A stretch of DNA of 64,000 bases. It comes from Ailanthus altissimus (taxonomy: Eukaryota; Streptophyta; Magnoliopsida; Sapindales; Simaroubaceae). Shown piece after piece: positions 41,068-54,757 of the stretch. The number at the start of each line of letters is the position of its first letter. Position 1 is the first letter of the stretch. The stretch spans positions 1,989,001-2,053,000 of the forward strand of contig OX327683.1 of NCBI GenBank assembly GCA_946807835.1. Direction: 5' to 3'. The notes below the pieces were generated by a model. It did not search any database and had not been told where the DNA came from. It worked only from the letters and a program-made list of their open reading frames with translations. The position numbers and the translations under genes were made by a program.

Positions 41068-42569
41068 TGTGGGTGCCTGAAACATGATTGAGCCAACACT
41101 TTGCACCCATTGGAGTAATTTTAGGAGATTTTGTGGGAATGGTTGTATATGCAAAGATAGGATCAAAAAGCTTTTGAATTTTTCTTGTAGGATATAGGCC
41201 TCTCTTTTCAAGGAAAAATATGAAATTTTACCATTCATTTTTTTACTTTTATTTTTTTTAATTTTTGGAAGAATTTTAGGGGGAGTTTTGGTATTGTTTT
41301 ATGACAATTATTTAAAATATATATATTACATATATAAACTCTTTATATTATCTCGCACAAACTGATATGGCTTATTGGTATTAACTCACATGATTTATTT
41401 TAATTTATTTCATTAATTTTTATATTTTATCCAATCAATACTTTTATGTCACATTAGAAAGTTTGTATGTATAATATTATTCGTTTGTAAAAGATAGTTT
41501 GTATACATAGAGTGTGTTTGGAAGTGTTTATTAACAAAAAAAAAATACTTTTTAAACGATTTCATATCTATTGTCATGTATTAAAAATACTTTTTTTTAT
41601 CTTAAAATAAGTACTGTCAGACTCATTAATAGTGTTATTCAGTATGAAAACAATTTCACAAACTCTCATTGACAATGAATAGATAGTAACTCCGCTGTAA
41701 ATACAGGGAACACATGCTAAACAAGCTTCAAACAATTTCAGGTAATGAAACTCTTTTTTGGTTTCCTATACAAAACCTTTTAAGAAATTTTTTGCATGAT
41801 CAATTTGGAGCATATTCTACTCCTAATGCAAACTTCACGTTGGCAGTATCACTTCCGCTCAGGATTGATCAAAATCATGGCTCACAAAGGAACAATGTGT
41901 GACCTGAATTTTGAGAATTAGAGCTGGTCTTCAGTAAGCACTCTTCACATTCCCAGGAGCAGCTTTAATTTGAGTTCAACTCACATTCCTTGTACTGCTT
42001 GGATAGTAATTTCGGAAAAGAGAAATTCCCACATCATGATTATAGTACTTGTTTAGACTATCAATGACAAATTTATATTTTTGAAAGAAAAATTGAATGA
42101 TCTGCATGGTATCAAATAATTACAATGTTGATTTTGTACAAAAATGAAAGAGCCTAAAACAGAACAAATGAAGTTATATATACTACTACTATCTCCACTC
42201 ACTACATCCTGTTTGATAACTAAGAATTGGCCATGCAGTTAAAGAATTGGAAGCTGCCATTATGATTACAGTGAATGCAGACCGACAACAATGCTAACTA
42301 TGCCAATTATGGAGCTATGGACAAACTGAATAATTTGTACAAGTATCATAGAACTCAACGCCAGTATCTTTGACATGATCTCAACTCCAGGAAGAAGAAA
42401 TTGTCTCACCTGAGAAATGTACCGAATTTGCTTGTTTTGATTTGGGGCAAAGTTTGTGAGAGTGATTCTTCTTCCTGATGGTTAAGTTTTGTCCAAGTGT
42501 GTTGTGAAAACTCAAAAATAATTCTGGAGGTTTTTGCCTCGGTGTCGAATATACAGAAACAAAACCAGT
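41068..42569. other. Spacer and 3' UTR of the PUB gene
   Basis: No gene is seen. The right part (about 42200-42569) is less AT-rich and is probably the 3' UTR of the minus-strand U-box gene. Confidence 0.45.
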
Positions 42570-45500
42570 TTAGAAGTAGGAAGACTGATATGGTATGATG
42601 TTCAATTGAACGAGGACCATAGCTACTTTTTTCTTGAGTGCTTCATCATGGAGAAGCTGAACGAGGATGCTCTCACACCTTTTAAGAAGTAACGGATCAC
42701 TGATCCGTGCATGCGTTAGGATCTTCTGGAAGAGGTCTAGTGCTTTGGTTTTGGCAGAGAAGGATCCCTTTTCCAGGACCTGGAGAATGGCCATTAAACC
42801 TTGGCTGTCTACAATTACAGATGTAGCATGAGATAGTGTATTCTGGTCTACTACCAATGTATTGAGCGCCGTAAGTGCAGCCTCAGCCGCACCAGACTCC
42901 ATATCATTCAAAGTTCTTACAAGTGGCTTCACTGCATCTGCCTTGACAAGGCAGAATGTTTCTCTTGGTGAACAAGCACTACCATGAAGAGAACAAAAAT
43001 TGTGGTTTCCTGGTGATGCTGAGCAGCACCAAGACATATTGGGGAAGAGTTTCATCCAAAGAAGCGTCGGCATCAATCTACTTGTTTGATTTTCCATGAT
43101 GGTTGCATTTGAGACTGATCGGCTGGTGGACAGGGATAGTTGAGCAAGTGCAATTGCAGTTCGCTGCTTGGCTATTGAACTGCCAGTGGAGAGCAATCTA
43201 ATTAGTGATGGATACACATCAAGCTTTCCCACTTGCTTCTGAAGTTCAGGTTTTGTTGGATCTGTAAAGCGTAGAAGTGCTGCTAGTGCATTCTCCAGTA
43301 GAGAGGTACCTTGGGTGTCCTTGCAGAAAGGTGTCCTGATCCCATCATGCTCCCTATCCATGCTACTAATCACCTCATGAATGGCCTTTAATGCTTCCGA
43401 TTTACGGAGTAATTCATCAACACCATTATCATCTTTGGGAAGCTGGCTGATGATTCCAGCTGCAATTGACCTTTCTTCTATGTCTGGAGAACATGTGAAA
43501 ATCAATGCTAGGTTGTTGACCGCTGTTTCTTTTCTAGGGGATGGTGGGAGAGGAACCGCATCAGCATTACCTTCAGAAATGCTATGTATGAGCTTCATTG
43601 TCCATCTTCTCACTACAGGCTTCTCACCATCTAGGGAGGAGAACAATTGAGTGATTGCATCATTGTTGGACCTGATCAGGTTCCGAGCTTTCTCAGATTT
43701 ATAACTGAGCTCAACCAGTAAGTGCAAAAACTGTATCTTAATTTGATGTTCAGAATTAGCAGCGAGCTGCAAAAAGAGATTGACATTGTGCTCTGATTGG
43801 AGTTCTTGCAAGCCCTGATATAACTGGAATTGAGCATGGTGACAGGCTGCAACCATCAGAGCAAGATTCTCAGCAGCATCTTGTTTTAATTGTGAATCAG
43901 ACCTGAATGTGATGAGACCAAGCAGAAGTGGTATGGTTGCAAGGTCTGACAGAAGTCGCTTTACCATCTTGGGATATGCTATGAGCTTCTTAAGGCATTT
44001 GAGGCAAGCTGATTTGCATGCTGGGGAATTTGTTGAGAGCATCTGGATTATATTGTGTATAAATTGTCTGTCTTTCAAGATTTTAATGCTATTTTCTTTG
44101 AGTAGCATGTTTATCAAGGCAGCAGCCATTAAAGCTCTGGTTTCTTGTGATCCTGTGAGAAGAGACTATCACGATGACAGCAGAAAAATACAGTGGTGGG
44201 AAGGTATCATATAGGATCCATTGTTTTACCTTGATTGAAGCAAGCAACAAATGGTTGAAAGTATCCAGCTTCCGCCATCTTAACAGCAAAGTGTGTGTTG
44301 GAGGAAAGATTCTGCAACACATCTCGAGCTTTCTGTGAGACATTAGGATTGCTATTATCAAGCAAAGAAACCATAACAGGAATGCAGTCTTTGGTTTTCC
44401 CTATTTTCTGTACAAGGGTCTCTTTCTTGGATAGCTCCAATAAGACAGCAATAGCCTCAGATTTTGCTTCACCTTTACATATCAGCTTGACTATGCAGCG
44501 AACTGCCCCTGCTTCCATTATGGCTTCCTGTAACTCTCAAGCAATGACTTTAAACAGGTTAGGTATAATAAAATAGAAACAGGCTATTACCATTATCAAT
44601 TTCACTTACGCTGTGGTCATCACTGTTTATGGCAAGACAGTTGAGGCATTTCAGTGTGGCCTTGGCATTTAGCCTGGTGTCTTTTAAGAAGTCAACCAAC
44701 TTCGGAATTAGTCCTTCTTTTGCCACCTTTTCTGCATACTGTGGCATCTCCATTAGATTTTGCAAATCCTCCAAGGCTCTATTTTGTCCAGAATGGTCAT
44801 TGGAGTTGATGTTAGTAACTGCAGCTTGGAATCTTAAGTACGTGTCTCTCTGCTTCCATTCTTCTATTGAGCTTCGAAGACTATGATTTGGAATAAGATC
44901 AAGATATGAGAGCTCCTGTCTGCATGTAGGGCAATCTTTTCTGCCTTGCTTAAAGTGTTCCTGAATCGCTTTTCTCTCAAAACTGTGACCGCAGACAATT
45001 GTCACAGGGTCTGCCATCAGCTCATTGCACAGGGGGCATATTAATGGTTCAATAGGGAATTGCTGGACATATGTCAGAATTTCCTCATCTTGCGGCCTCG
45101 TAACAAGTTCTGTGCTGTACAGTAATTGAATTAATTGAGTTAGTTGAAGTGCCTCTGCTTGCTTCTTTTCAGCTTCCAACTCTTCTTTTTCCTGCTTCAA
45201 AAGTTCTAGCTCACTTTGTACCAGGGATGCATTTGTGCTAACACCAACAGCATCAGCAATCTTCCCCAGGAGCTTTACAGCATTCTGTCTGTTTCTGTCA
45301 TTCTGCAACATGGACTTCTCTATCTCTGAAGCAATAGATTCATTCGCAACTGCTGCCTGGAACTCCATTGACCTCAAACGGTCGACAATCTGGTTGGTCA
45401 TAGTCTTTAAGTTTAGCGCCATTTCAAGTTTGACGAGCTGAAATGAGGAAATTGTTGTGGCGATCTCTCTGGCCAAACTCTTCATTCTCAACAGCATAGA

Positions 45501-45833
45501 GTTGGAGCGAAGTAAGAGACGGAGGCGGCTTCCTGATTTGTAATCTTTAATGATCTTGCGGGCTTCCTTCAGCTGATCATTCAAAGTCTCCAATGTAGTT
45601 TTCGTAGATTCCAAACCAATTGCAGCTTCAACTTTCTTTGTATCCAATGCTCGAAGGAGGGTACTAAGCCCACTCATGCTCCTGGAGAACTCCTGGAAAC
45701 TGCCCTTTCTAAGCACCACATCGCCCGTGTCGCTAACAAGGTTCACCGCTTGGATCGCCACCCTATTCCACAGTTCTTGCAAAACTACTATCCCTACATC
45801 CTCAATTCCAACATTGAAGTCCATTGAACTCAT
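42570..45833 (-). CDS. PUB42: U-box E3 ubiquitin ligase with ARM repeats (PUB42-like), 3 exons, 1034 aa
   Basis: It transfers ubiquitin from an E2 to target proteins. Exons (minus): 44610-45833, 44230-44527, 42570-44152; 3105 bp in one frame with GT/AG introns. Residues 1-~240 are helical, with a coiled-coil-like end (ELELLKQEKEELEAEKKQAE). The U-box spans about 261-335 (EPLICPLCNELMADPVTIVCGHSFERKAI...CPTCRQEL), with the usual hydrophobic core instead of zinc ligands. From about 345 to the C-terminus are armadillo-type repeats that would bind substrates. A Cys/His-rich insert (WCCSASPGNHNFCSLHGSAC) lies near residue 840. A U-box far from the N-terminus and a length near 1030 aa resemble Arabidopsis PUB42 more than the ~800-aa PUB43/PUB44 (SAUL1) proteins. 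The symbol is therefore a best guess within this subfamily. No defect is seen. Confidence 0.88.
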
Positions 45834-45966
45834 TAAATATATGAAATCCTCTTAAGTTTCCAAAAACTCCCTACTGGGTCAGTGTTTCCAATCCCACTGA
45901 CTCCCTGCTTCTCTATCCATATACCATCTGCTTCCCCCACAATCAAGGATGACTAAGAACTTGAAG

Positions 45967-46331
45967 CTGTAACAACACAGTACTAGTACAATCAATTGTT
46001 CTTCAAACAAACCCATTTTTGAGCATTTCACATACATCTTGACAATTAGAACCTTAATTTAGTTCATTTTGAAGGATCCCCAACTCAAATTTTCCTGGTA
46101 ACTAGTTCCCATTAACGACATATGACCTTAGATTAAACATTCAAATTTTAACAGAAAAAAATAACTTATTCCCAGAATCTGGCAATTCAGCATACAAGTA
46201 AAACCACATGTGAGCAATTAATTTACTACCACACTTATATATGTATAAAGCTTGTAAGTCTACTTAGCCTATACAAAAACTTTAAAAAGACAAAATAAAC
46301 TCCAAAAAAAGAAAGAGCCCAACTGCCTTAC
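45967..46331 (-). other. Likely 5' UTR intron of the PUB gene
   Basis: The minus strand has a strong donor TTTCAG|GTAAGG at 46331 and an acceptor TTACAG at 45967, with no ATG-led alternative coding between. Splicing would join a short leader exon to 45966. This is inferred from splice motifs only. Confidence 0.45.
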
Positions 46332-49272
46332 CTGAAACAAGTAAAGCTTCAATGGCTAAAAAGGCTCCAGGATGTTGGTGAAGCTAGCAAAGGGAATATC
46401 AGTAGATGTTGCTTTGGCTTCTTAATGGAAGGACTTGACTGGAAATTTATAATTCTTGAAAATTTGTCTGCAAGCGAGTGGGAAAATGGAAAATGTAAGA
46501 GAAGTTGCTGCTGGTGAGTTCATATAAAGTGGACGCTGTTGCATGTAATGGAAGTCAATGCTTTCTTTTTTTCTTTTTTTGAAGAAAATTGACGTCAAGG
46601 CTTCAAAGAAGTTGTTACTTTCAGGTTTCTTTTTGTCTGCGTATCTACTGGGAGTCCTGGACTTTCAAGCTGACATTTTCACAAGTTCAGTCGTATTGTC
46701 TACCGCACTTTGGTTTAAGTGATGGATTGTCTCGACTCTTAATTTAAAGATAAAAGGTTCGAGGTTTTTTTTTTTTTTTTAATGTATGAGCAAAGGTAAT
46801 ATTTTTTTAAATTTTAATAGAATAAATTTAATATTTTTTTTATAATTTGCAGAGATATTATTATATATATTTCAATAAATTTTTTATTATAATTATTTAT
46901 AATATTTTTTTAAAATTGAAATATAGTCGTACTATATAACAGCTAGTGATGTTCATAATTTAATTTAATTTGTTCAATTTATTTTATCTAATTCAGTTAA
47001 AATTAATAGTATTTTTTAATAATTGAATAAATTGAATGATTCGATTGAATTGGTGAACGGATAGTGGATTTATTTTGACAAAATCTACTAAAATTCGATT
47101 CAATATGACGAAAATAATATCATAATATTTAATCAATAAAATAATTATAAAAAGTGTTATTATCTCAATTGTTTCGGGGACATTTCAGATTTATTTTACT
47201 ACCCAAAAATTAAGGAAAAACATTAAGCCTTTTAATTTGGAAAAGATAACTACCCATTTTTATTGAATTTAAATTAATTTTGGTTCCTGAACTACATTGA
47301 CATCAATTGAAGTTTTTAATTTAACTTTTTTTTTTATCAAGATTAATGTGTTTAAAACTTAACGAACCCACCCAACATAATAGTTGGATTATAAAATTAG
47401 GGAGCCAAGTGATAGCACGATAGACTTAATTTATTTAAGACTTGAGTGACTTGACCCATTTGACACGTATAAAAAGGATTAGTAGTTTTTTTTTATAATT
47501 TTTGATTTAATTAAATTGAGATTAAATTTGTATTTTAATGAATTAGATTAGATTGAAAAATCAGTGACCCGCTTAATAATTAATCAAATATATTTTTAAT
47601 CAATTTTTAAAAAAAAAATGGTATGTAAAAAAACAATTGAAGAAAATATATGTTGTACTTTAGTTACATTGTCAAGTATCGATTTTTTTATTATTTTAAT
47701 ATGCAAATTTGAGTTATAAAATATTGGTTAACTCAAATTTATATAATAGTTAAACAATATTATTGTGTATTATGCTTTGACTAATTGTTGCCATAGCAAT
47801 AAAATTTTATTTTAAAATTATAAGATATAAAAATCTACAGAAATAAAAATATAAATTTTATGAGCATACAATAATCTGGTCGAGTGGTTAATTTTAGATT
47901 TTTTTATTTATAAAATTAAGAGTTCAAATCTTAATAGATGTTAAGACAGTGTAATAATTTTTAGTTGTAATATTAATAGTTCTCTTAATATAATATTAAT
48001 ATTTTAAATATATATTATATAAACTTTTTAAAAAAATTGTAAACTTGATAAAAGACATGTTAATAATTTTTCTCCCAAAATTCATTGATTGTAATATCAA
48101 TAATCCTCTCATATAATATTAATATTTTATATATATATATATATATATAAACTCTATAAAAAAAATTGTAAACTTGATGAAAGACATGTTCAAGAGTCTA
48201 TAATGGGCAAGTAATGTACCCTTAGGACTTGTATGGCAAACTCAATCTGAGATAGATTAAGTGAAGACAAATTCCAACACAAGGTTTTTAGTCAAATTAT
48301 TTTTCATACTTTCATATTTCATATTTGTTGTCAATTTTTTTAAGTGTGTTTTCCATTTTTTTTTAAAAAAACAAAATAAATCAGAATTTATTGTTTTTAA
48401 AAATAAAATTTCATTTTCTGTAGAATTTGACCCGTTGAATTTTAGCAATTTGAAAGGTCAAAATATTCCAAGTTCTACCAACTACCATCTTAATCAAAAT
48501 TTCAATTTCTTCTACTCACACTATCATAAGAGTAATATAAATTAAAAAAAAAAACTTCAACAACTACGTCATTATCGTTATTTTATATATCTCAATTCAA
48601 AGAAAATTATTTTATTCCTCTCTTGAATAGGGTCAGAATTACATAAAAATTAAAAGACGGCTTTTTCTAATTTATATAAGACTAATATTATATTTTGTTA
48701 ATAATATATCAAATTTTTTTATTTAAATAATATGTCAAATAACTAGTAAATAATAAAATAGTATAATAGGTGATTTTAAAATTTATATTATTTTATTAAT
48801 TAATAATTATTTAATATTTAAATTTAAAATATAAAATTTTAGATATTATTTAAAAAATATAACATTATTTTTTATATAAATTTAATTTGAACTTCGACTT
48901 TGCTTTTAGTAGTTTTAAATATTATTTATTTAATTTTTTCTAGACCATCTACTTGGAATTTTCATGGCAAATACCAATTATATTTTGTATTAAAAAAATT
49001 AAATATCTTCGTCATTGTCAAAACTTGGAGGTATTGTTTCGCCATGAGTGCGAAGCGTTGTCTGTTCACAAATAGCACGAACGCGTTTTAGTCTCTTTTC
49101 ATTTAATTGACTTATTAATTTGTGGTTTGATCTTTCAAGGCCCCCAATTTCCATTGTCATTGCCTACGCACTCGGTGTAAACGATGATCACAAAGGGAGA
49201 ATTTGTTTGAAATTATAAATTATAAATATATTATAAATTATAAATAAATTAATTAATTAGATATAATTATAA
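46332..49272. other. Promoter side of the PUB gene, then AT-rich intergenic DNA
   Basis: A weak TATA-like TTTATATG lies at about 46521-46528 (minus). Beyond 46740 the DNA is very AT-rich. At about 47985-48060 and 48105-48190 a phrase recurs (TAATATTAATATTTTA...TATATAAAC, then TTGTAAACTTGATAAAAGACATGTT), a diverged direct repeat of about 110 bp. No gene is seen. Confidence 0.45.
47870..47945 (+). mobile_element. tRNA-derived SINE-like fragment
   Basis: It has an A-box-like TCTGGTCGAGTGG (47874-47886) and a B-box-like AGAGTTCAAATCT (about 47919-47931), about 33 bp apart. Its head resembles the fragment at 26970-27045. It is degraded, and its 3' end is not defined. Confidence 0.35.
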
Positions 49273-49440
49273 ATTAAGTCACTTATTAAATCAATTATAT
49301 ATATAAAGGGTTGATTAAGTAAGTTACGGGTCACTGTTTAATATTGTTTTGCACTATTTTAACAGTATTGTATAATGCCAAATAATATCCGTATTCCACC
49401 TCATCAAATCCACACACACACTATATATATATATTAAATG
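49273..49440 (+). repeat. Direct repeat left of copia-2
   Basis: The block GGTTGATTAAG...CACTATTTTAACAGTATTGTA...CATCAAATCCACACAC...TATATTAAATG recurs, diverged, at 57887-58030 right of copia-2. Both copies end in simple repeats. Confidence 0.7.
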
Positions 49441-49446
49441 AAAAAA

Positions 49447-49489
49447 GTTATCATTATTTGATATGCGCCTTTACAAAAAAATTAGCGCT
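49447..49489. repeat. Left arm of an inverted repeat split by copia-2
   Basis: This arm (GTTATCATTATTTGATATG...AAAAATTAGCGC) is the imperfect inverse of 57802-57843 (GTGCTAATTTTTCGTAAAG...AAATGATGAGGAAC). Without copia-2 the arms would be almost adjacent, so copia-2 probably landed in the loop of a palindromic element. Confidence 0.6.
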
Positions 49490-49496
49490 AGACTTT

Positions 49497-49681
49497 TGTA
49501 AAAAAAATTTTAAAAAAATTATATTTTATTGTGTAAGAATTATACAATATGAGCCTTTATATAGCCCTTGATCTATTACAAAATGAAAAAAATAATTACA
49601 GGTTATAAAAATAAGGATATTATATTATTAATATAATTAATACCATATTGATTATATTAATGACACCATATCACATTAGTA
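49497..49681 (-). repeat. Copia-2 3' LTR
   Basis: It follows the polypurine tract AAGAGAGGGACGGG (minus) and shares AATATAATATCCTTAT and GCTATATAAAGG-type text with the other LTR. Its end is TTTTACA (minus). Confidence 0.75.
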
Positions 49682-49739
49682 CCCGTCCCTCTCTTAAAAT
49701 TTAAGATGGTGAAGTAAAAATAAATTTAAGTTTGGAGAC

Positions 49740-52700
49740 TAAAGTTTAAAAATGATCAAAAATGAAAGATTTAATGAAGATATCAATAGTTTGATCTTTA
49801 GAAGAAATGGAGTGGAGTGCAACCATTCCTTGAGAAACATGTTGCTAAATAAAGTGACAATATGTTTTCATGTGTTTAGTCCGCTCATGAAAACTATCAT
49901 TATGAGTTATAGCACTCTGATTGTCACAATAAAGAGGTATAGCTCCAGTATAAAAAATACTCATATTTTCAAAAAGTCAGTATAGCCAAACAATCCTTTT
50001 GGTAGTATCAACAAGAGCATGGTACTCAGTCTTAATACTAAAGTGAGCAGTAACCGTCCGCTTCTTACTTTTCCATAAAAGAAAATAATCACCCAAGAAA
50101 AATTAGAACTCAATAGTTGATCGTCAATCCATTAAGTCACCCATCCAATTTGCATCGACATAAACTCATGCCATAAGAGGAGAAAGAGCCAAGAAAATGG
50201 AGGCTATGAAAAAGTTTACTTTTGAGATAATATAGGACATGAAGAATTGTTGCACAATGAGAAGTACGAGGAGTTACCATAAATTAATTGACAACATGAA
50301 CATGGGTAATGTCTGGGCGAGTAACAGTGAGATAGACTAAACTACCAACCAACTAACGATAGAAGGTAGCATCACTGAGGAGAGTACCATCAAAATATCA
50401 GAGTTTAGTATTAGGCTCTAGAAGTGTAGAGGCAATCTTACTATCTGTCAAGCTAGCTTTAGCAAGTAGATCTAATGCATATTTAGCTTGTGAGAGACAA
50501 TACTTGGTAAAATCAGACAGTGCTTCAAGGCTATGGAAATAACTAAGGGTGCCAAGATATTTTATTTCAAAAGTTTTGCTGAAGAACGTACATGAGAGTA
50601 GAAATACCAATAAGATCATCACTTGTGATAATCATGTCATCAACATAAATAAGTAGTAGAATACAACCATAATCTCTTAAAGAGTTGAGTCATAGGGGTT
50701 GGACTGAATAGTACTACTAAATTTTGCAAACCAAGTGCGGAGAGCTTGTTTAAGATCATATAAATCTCAGCGAAGTTTGCAGTCCTTGCCTGAGAGATAT
50801 GGATAACTAGAAGGATGCTTCATATAGGCTTCTTAAAAAATATCACTATTAAGAAATGCATTTTTTTATATCCATTTGAAATAATGTCAAACTATAAATT
50901 GCAGCAACAACTAACAAACTCTGAATATAAGTAAGGCAAGTAACAGGGCCAAAGGTTTCTTCATAATTAATTTCATATTCTTGAGTAAATCATTTTATTA
51001 CAAGACGAGCTTTGTATCACTCAATGAACTCATTAGACTTGGTCTTGATCTTGTACACACATTTGTAACCAATAGCAGTTTTATTAAGTGGAAGAGTAAC
51101 AAAATTCCAAGTATGCGATTCCTCGAGAACTTTCAATTCTTCTATCATTGCTTGCTATTAAATTAGATTAGAGCTAGCCTCAAAATAAGTTTAAGGTTCA
51201 TATAACGAAAGAGTAGTAGAGAAATAGTGATAATTATGAAGTTTAACAGGGAATTGTTTTACCCGAGAAGAATGACAAAGAGATGGTATAAAGGAGGCCC
51301 AATGAATGTCGATAGCAGATTCTTCAAACAATGTAAGAGGCTCATAAGTAGGCATCGTATCAGCATGTTCACCTGTATGAAACTTAGGGTAAGTATAAGG
51401 AAACAAGTCATTAGAATTGTTAGTAAGAACTGAGAAACGAGTAGAGAAATAGAATGAAATTTTGATATAGAGAAAAGTATTTTATGTTCAAGAAATATGA
51501 CATGACAAGGGATGTGAAGATATTTAGATATAGAATTTCAACATATATAACCTTTATGTTTTATCTCATATCCAAAAAAATAACATAATTGTGTGCGAGG
51601 CTCGAGTTTGATTTATTCGTGCTTTTAAAATAGAACAAAACAAACACAACTAAGAACTTTAAGGAGACTGTATTTAAGAGGGAGTCCACTTATTCTTTAT
51701 AACAAAAGAAGGAACATGATTGATTGTATAGACAGTAGTTAAAGCAGCTTTACCCTAGAATTGTTCAGGACAGAAAGCAGAGATAAGAAGAGCACGATTG
51801 TGTCAATAATACGTTTGTGTTTTCGTTCGGTTCTTTTATTTTACTTAGATGTACTTGGACAAGATCTTTGACAAATAATACGATGTTCCTGTAAAAGGTT
51901 TAGAAAATCAGAATCTCTATACTTTATGGTATTATCTATGTAAAAGACCTTAACGAAACAAGAAAATTGTGTTTTAATCATTTGAGAAAAATCACGGTAA
52001 AATTTAGTAAGTTATGATTTATGTTTCATAAGAAACAACCATGTATATCGAGAATAATCATCAATGAAAATAATAAAATATCGAGATCCTCTTATAATAG
52101 CATTGGGAGATGGACCCAAAATATCAGAGTGTATAAGATCAAAAGAAGCATGAGAAATAGTAATACTATTATTAAAAGGCAAAGCTGGCTGTTTTGTTAA
52201 AAGATAAATCAAACAGTTATCTTCATTATCAAAACAATTCCTACACAGCCATTGAATACTAGAGAACAGATACGACTAATTGAGGTATGACCCAAATGAG
52301 AATGCCAGAGAAGTAGCAATGATACTAAAGAAGTAGATGCAGCAAACAAAGTAGATGAAGATGGCAAATGTAAAGAGATGAGCTCATACTGACAACCCAT
52401 TATATAGCTTGTCCCAAGTGTCTAACTTTTCTTCGGATCCTGCACACAACACCAAGAGGCAATACATAAAAGGAAAAATGACTTTTTTGTCTTTGAAATA
52501 TAACCTAAAACTAAATTTGTCCCACTTGATTCGAATTATCCAAATTTATCCTTCGTTGTTAGTCCAGTTACCTTAGATTTTACTATTGAAGTAAAAAATC
52601 ATAACTTAATAAGAAAATATTCGTACACTATGACACATGTCAAATAATTATGAGTTATTAAATAAATAAATAAAACTCTGCTGTGGACCACCACCATCAG

Positions 52701-54600
52701 CAACAGACATCCAGCAGTGGTAGGCCACCGCTGACACAAGACTCCGACTATCAAAATAATCAAAATTGATATTATTAGACTCTATTTTTGTAATCTACAC
52801 AATGGTATGATCTTTTTTGGATAAGAAATATCAAAAGATAGCTAAATATGTAATGGGAGCCATGAGAGGCGTCGATCTATCCAACACTGGCGCCAGTGCA
52901 ACCTCGTTTAACTTGCACCACCGTTTCTATGGAGGAGGGTGGCGGCCAAAGCAGTGCACCTCAAAATGGAGTGGCGGAGACGTGCATTATCGCCATTGTT
53001 GGATAGACTAGTGGCCGATCTATCCAACGATGGTGGTGGTGCACGTCACCGTCGCTTCATTTAATGTGCACCGTCTCCTCCCATGGCTCCTATTGCATAT
53101 TTAACCATCTTTTGAATTTTTTTTAATCCAAAATGATCCCACCATTATGTAGATAATAAAAAGTGGAGTCCAATGATATAAATTTTGATCATTTTTATCA
53201 TCGAAGTCCGGTGGCCGCCGAATGTCTATATTAATAGAAGGATCTATTTTTTTAATAATTTATTTTTAAAAATAAATTTAAAAAATTTAAAAATTAATAT
53301 TAAAATGAAACCTATCCAAATGTGTCATACATCTAATTTTTATTAATAACCAATCATTTATTGACAATTAAAAATAGTTTTAATACTTGAATTATTTTTT
53401 TAATGATATGTCAGCCACTTTAAACATCACAGCATATGCGTTTAACCATTAAGGACAAAACAGATATTGTACTGAAATAACTGCATTTCTATCAACTTTA
53501 ATGGCAACTAACTAATGAAGAGGGACAAATTTAAATAATTCGAAACAAGAGGGACAAAATTAGGTATTAAACCAAATTCAAGGGATAAAAATGTCATTTT
53601 TCTTAAATAAAACATTAATACCTAGATCACAAATTTGACCGACATATAGAAGATTTAATGTGAGCTTAGGTACAAGAAAAGTATCATATAATGAAAGATT
53701 GGAGCAAGACATCTGACTAATGTGACTAACATTCATAAAAAATCTATTACTAGTTTTAATAGAAAGTAAATAGAAAGCAAGAGATTTAGAGGAGAAATGA
53801 GTGGAATCAAAAGTTATATGATTGCAACATGCAGAATCAAAGTACTAAGAGTTACTTGAAAAAATAGAAGAAGCAGTATTAAAATGGTTACCAGAGTTTG
53901 ACAAAAGTTGGTGATGTAAAAATTTAAGATCACTGATTAAGTTGGAAGAGGAACTGACATTATCTCAGGCAATAGTAGTGGTAGAGAGTGATTGAGGCCT
54001 TGTAGAAGTACCACCCTGAGACTGTTTTTTGGGACAACCTTTCTCATAATGATTGAGTCTAATTTTTTGACATTTTTTGCATTTACGTATCGAACAAGTG
54101 AGACCTATATGTTTAGATAAATGACAATAATGACATGTCATGGGTTGAGTAAAGTTGACAGATTTATGTTGCGGTATGGTAAGAACTGCATTTGTGGAAA
54201 CTTGCTAATAGTTAACAGATTTGTGCTGAGGAGTGACAAGAACTGTATTTGTGTGGACTTGCTGGAGAGTAGCAAACCTTATTCTTCAGAGATAAGATCA
54301 AGAATAACATGGTCCAAAGTGGGTATAGGCCTCTGATGAAGAAGAGAAGTATGAGGAGACTCAAATGTATCTTGCAGAGCCATGAGAAACTGAATCAGAC
54401 GTTGATGATCTCGGTAGACAATGAACACTTGAGCATTATCATTATTCTTCCAAATTAATTTTGAAAGAGCTAGATGGTCCCAAATAAACTGCATCTGATA
54501 ATAGAAGTTGGTGGTGGATTGTATAAAAATTATGATTTGATCTCAGAATATTGAAAAGTTTATAAATATACCTTTATTACAAACAATGAGATTCAGGAGG
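49740..54600 (-). pseudogene. Copia-2 gag-pol remnant
   Basis: All domains are recognisable but broken by stops and shifts. Gag is at about 54494-54279 (WDHLALSKLIWKNNDNAQVF, then RDHQRLIQFLMALQDTFE). A zinc knuckle is at about 54100-54040 (CKKCQKIRLNHYEKGC). Protease is at about 53870-53790 (YFDSACCNHITFDS). Integrase is at about 52440-51850 (HLGHTSISRICSLV, FDLIHSDILGPSP, FIDDYSRYTW). The linker is at 51406-51191. RT is at about 51100-50200 (INYEETFGPV, IYVDDMIIT, LGTLSYFHSLEALSD). RNase H is at about 50150-49760. The MULE at 52472-53603 splits the frame exactly between NVLF and IASWCCVQDPK, which in copia-1 read on without a break. Confidence 0.9.
52472..53603. mobile_element. Non-autonomous foldback Mutator-like element (MULE)
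   Basis: The ends are inverted: GGAAAAATGACTTTTTTGTC on the left, and AGAAAAATGACATTTTTATC on the right, read inward. Inversion continues through ATTTGTCCCACTTG/ATTTTGTCCCTCTTG and deep inside (GGGAGCCATGAGAGG at 52857 against GGAGCCATGGGAGG on the other strand near 53096). It is therefore nearly one long hairpin, with a GC-rich centre. Flanking 9-bp direct repeats TACATAAAA (52463-52471) and TAAATAAAA (53604-53612) differ at one base, the target size of Mutator elements. It has no transposase. The short ORF at 52817-53011 is not a gene. Confidence 0.85.
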
Positions 54601-54757
54601 CGCATATAGTGTGTTTTAGCCTTTGATTGACATGTTTCCAGTATCGTTTAAATGGTTAGAGACTGTTGATTCTCCTAGACTATGCAGTGTTGGTCACGAC
54701 ATCGTAGAACTACTAGAATCTAAAATTTCAGTGACCAGCGGCATATGGCTTTAGGCG

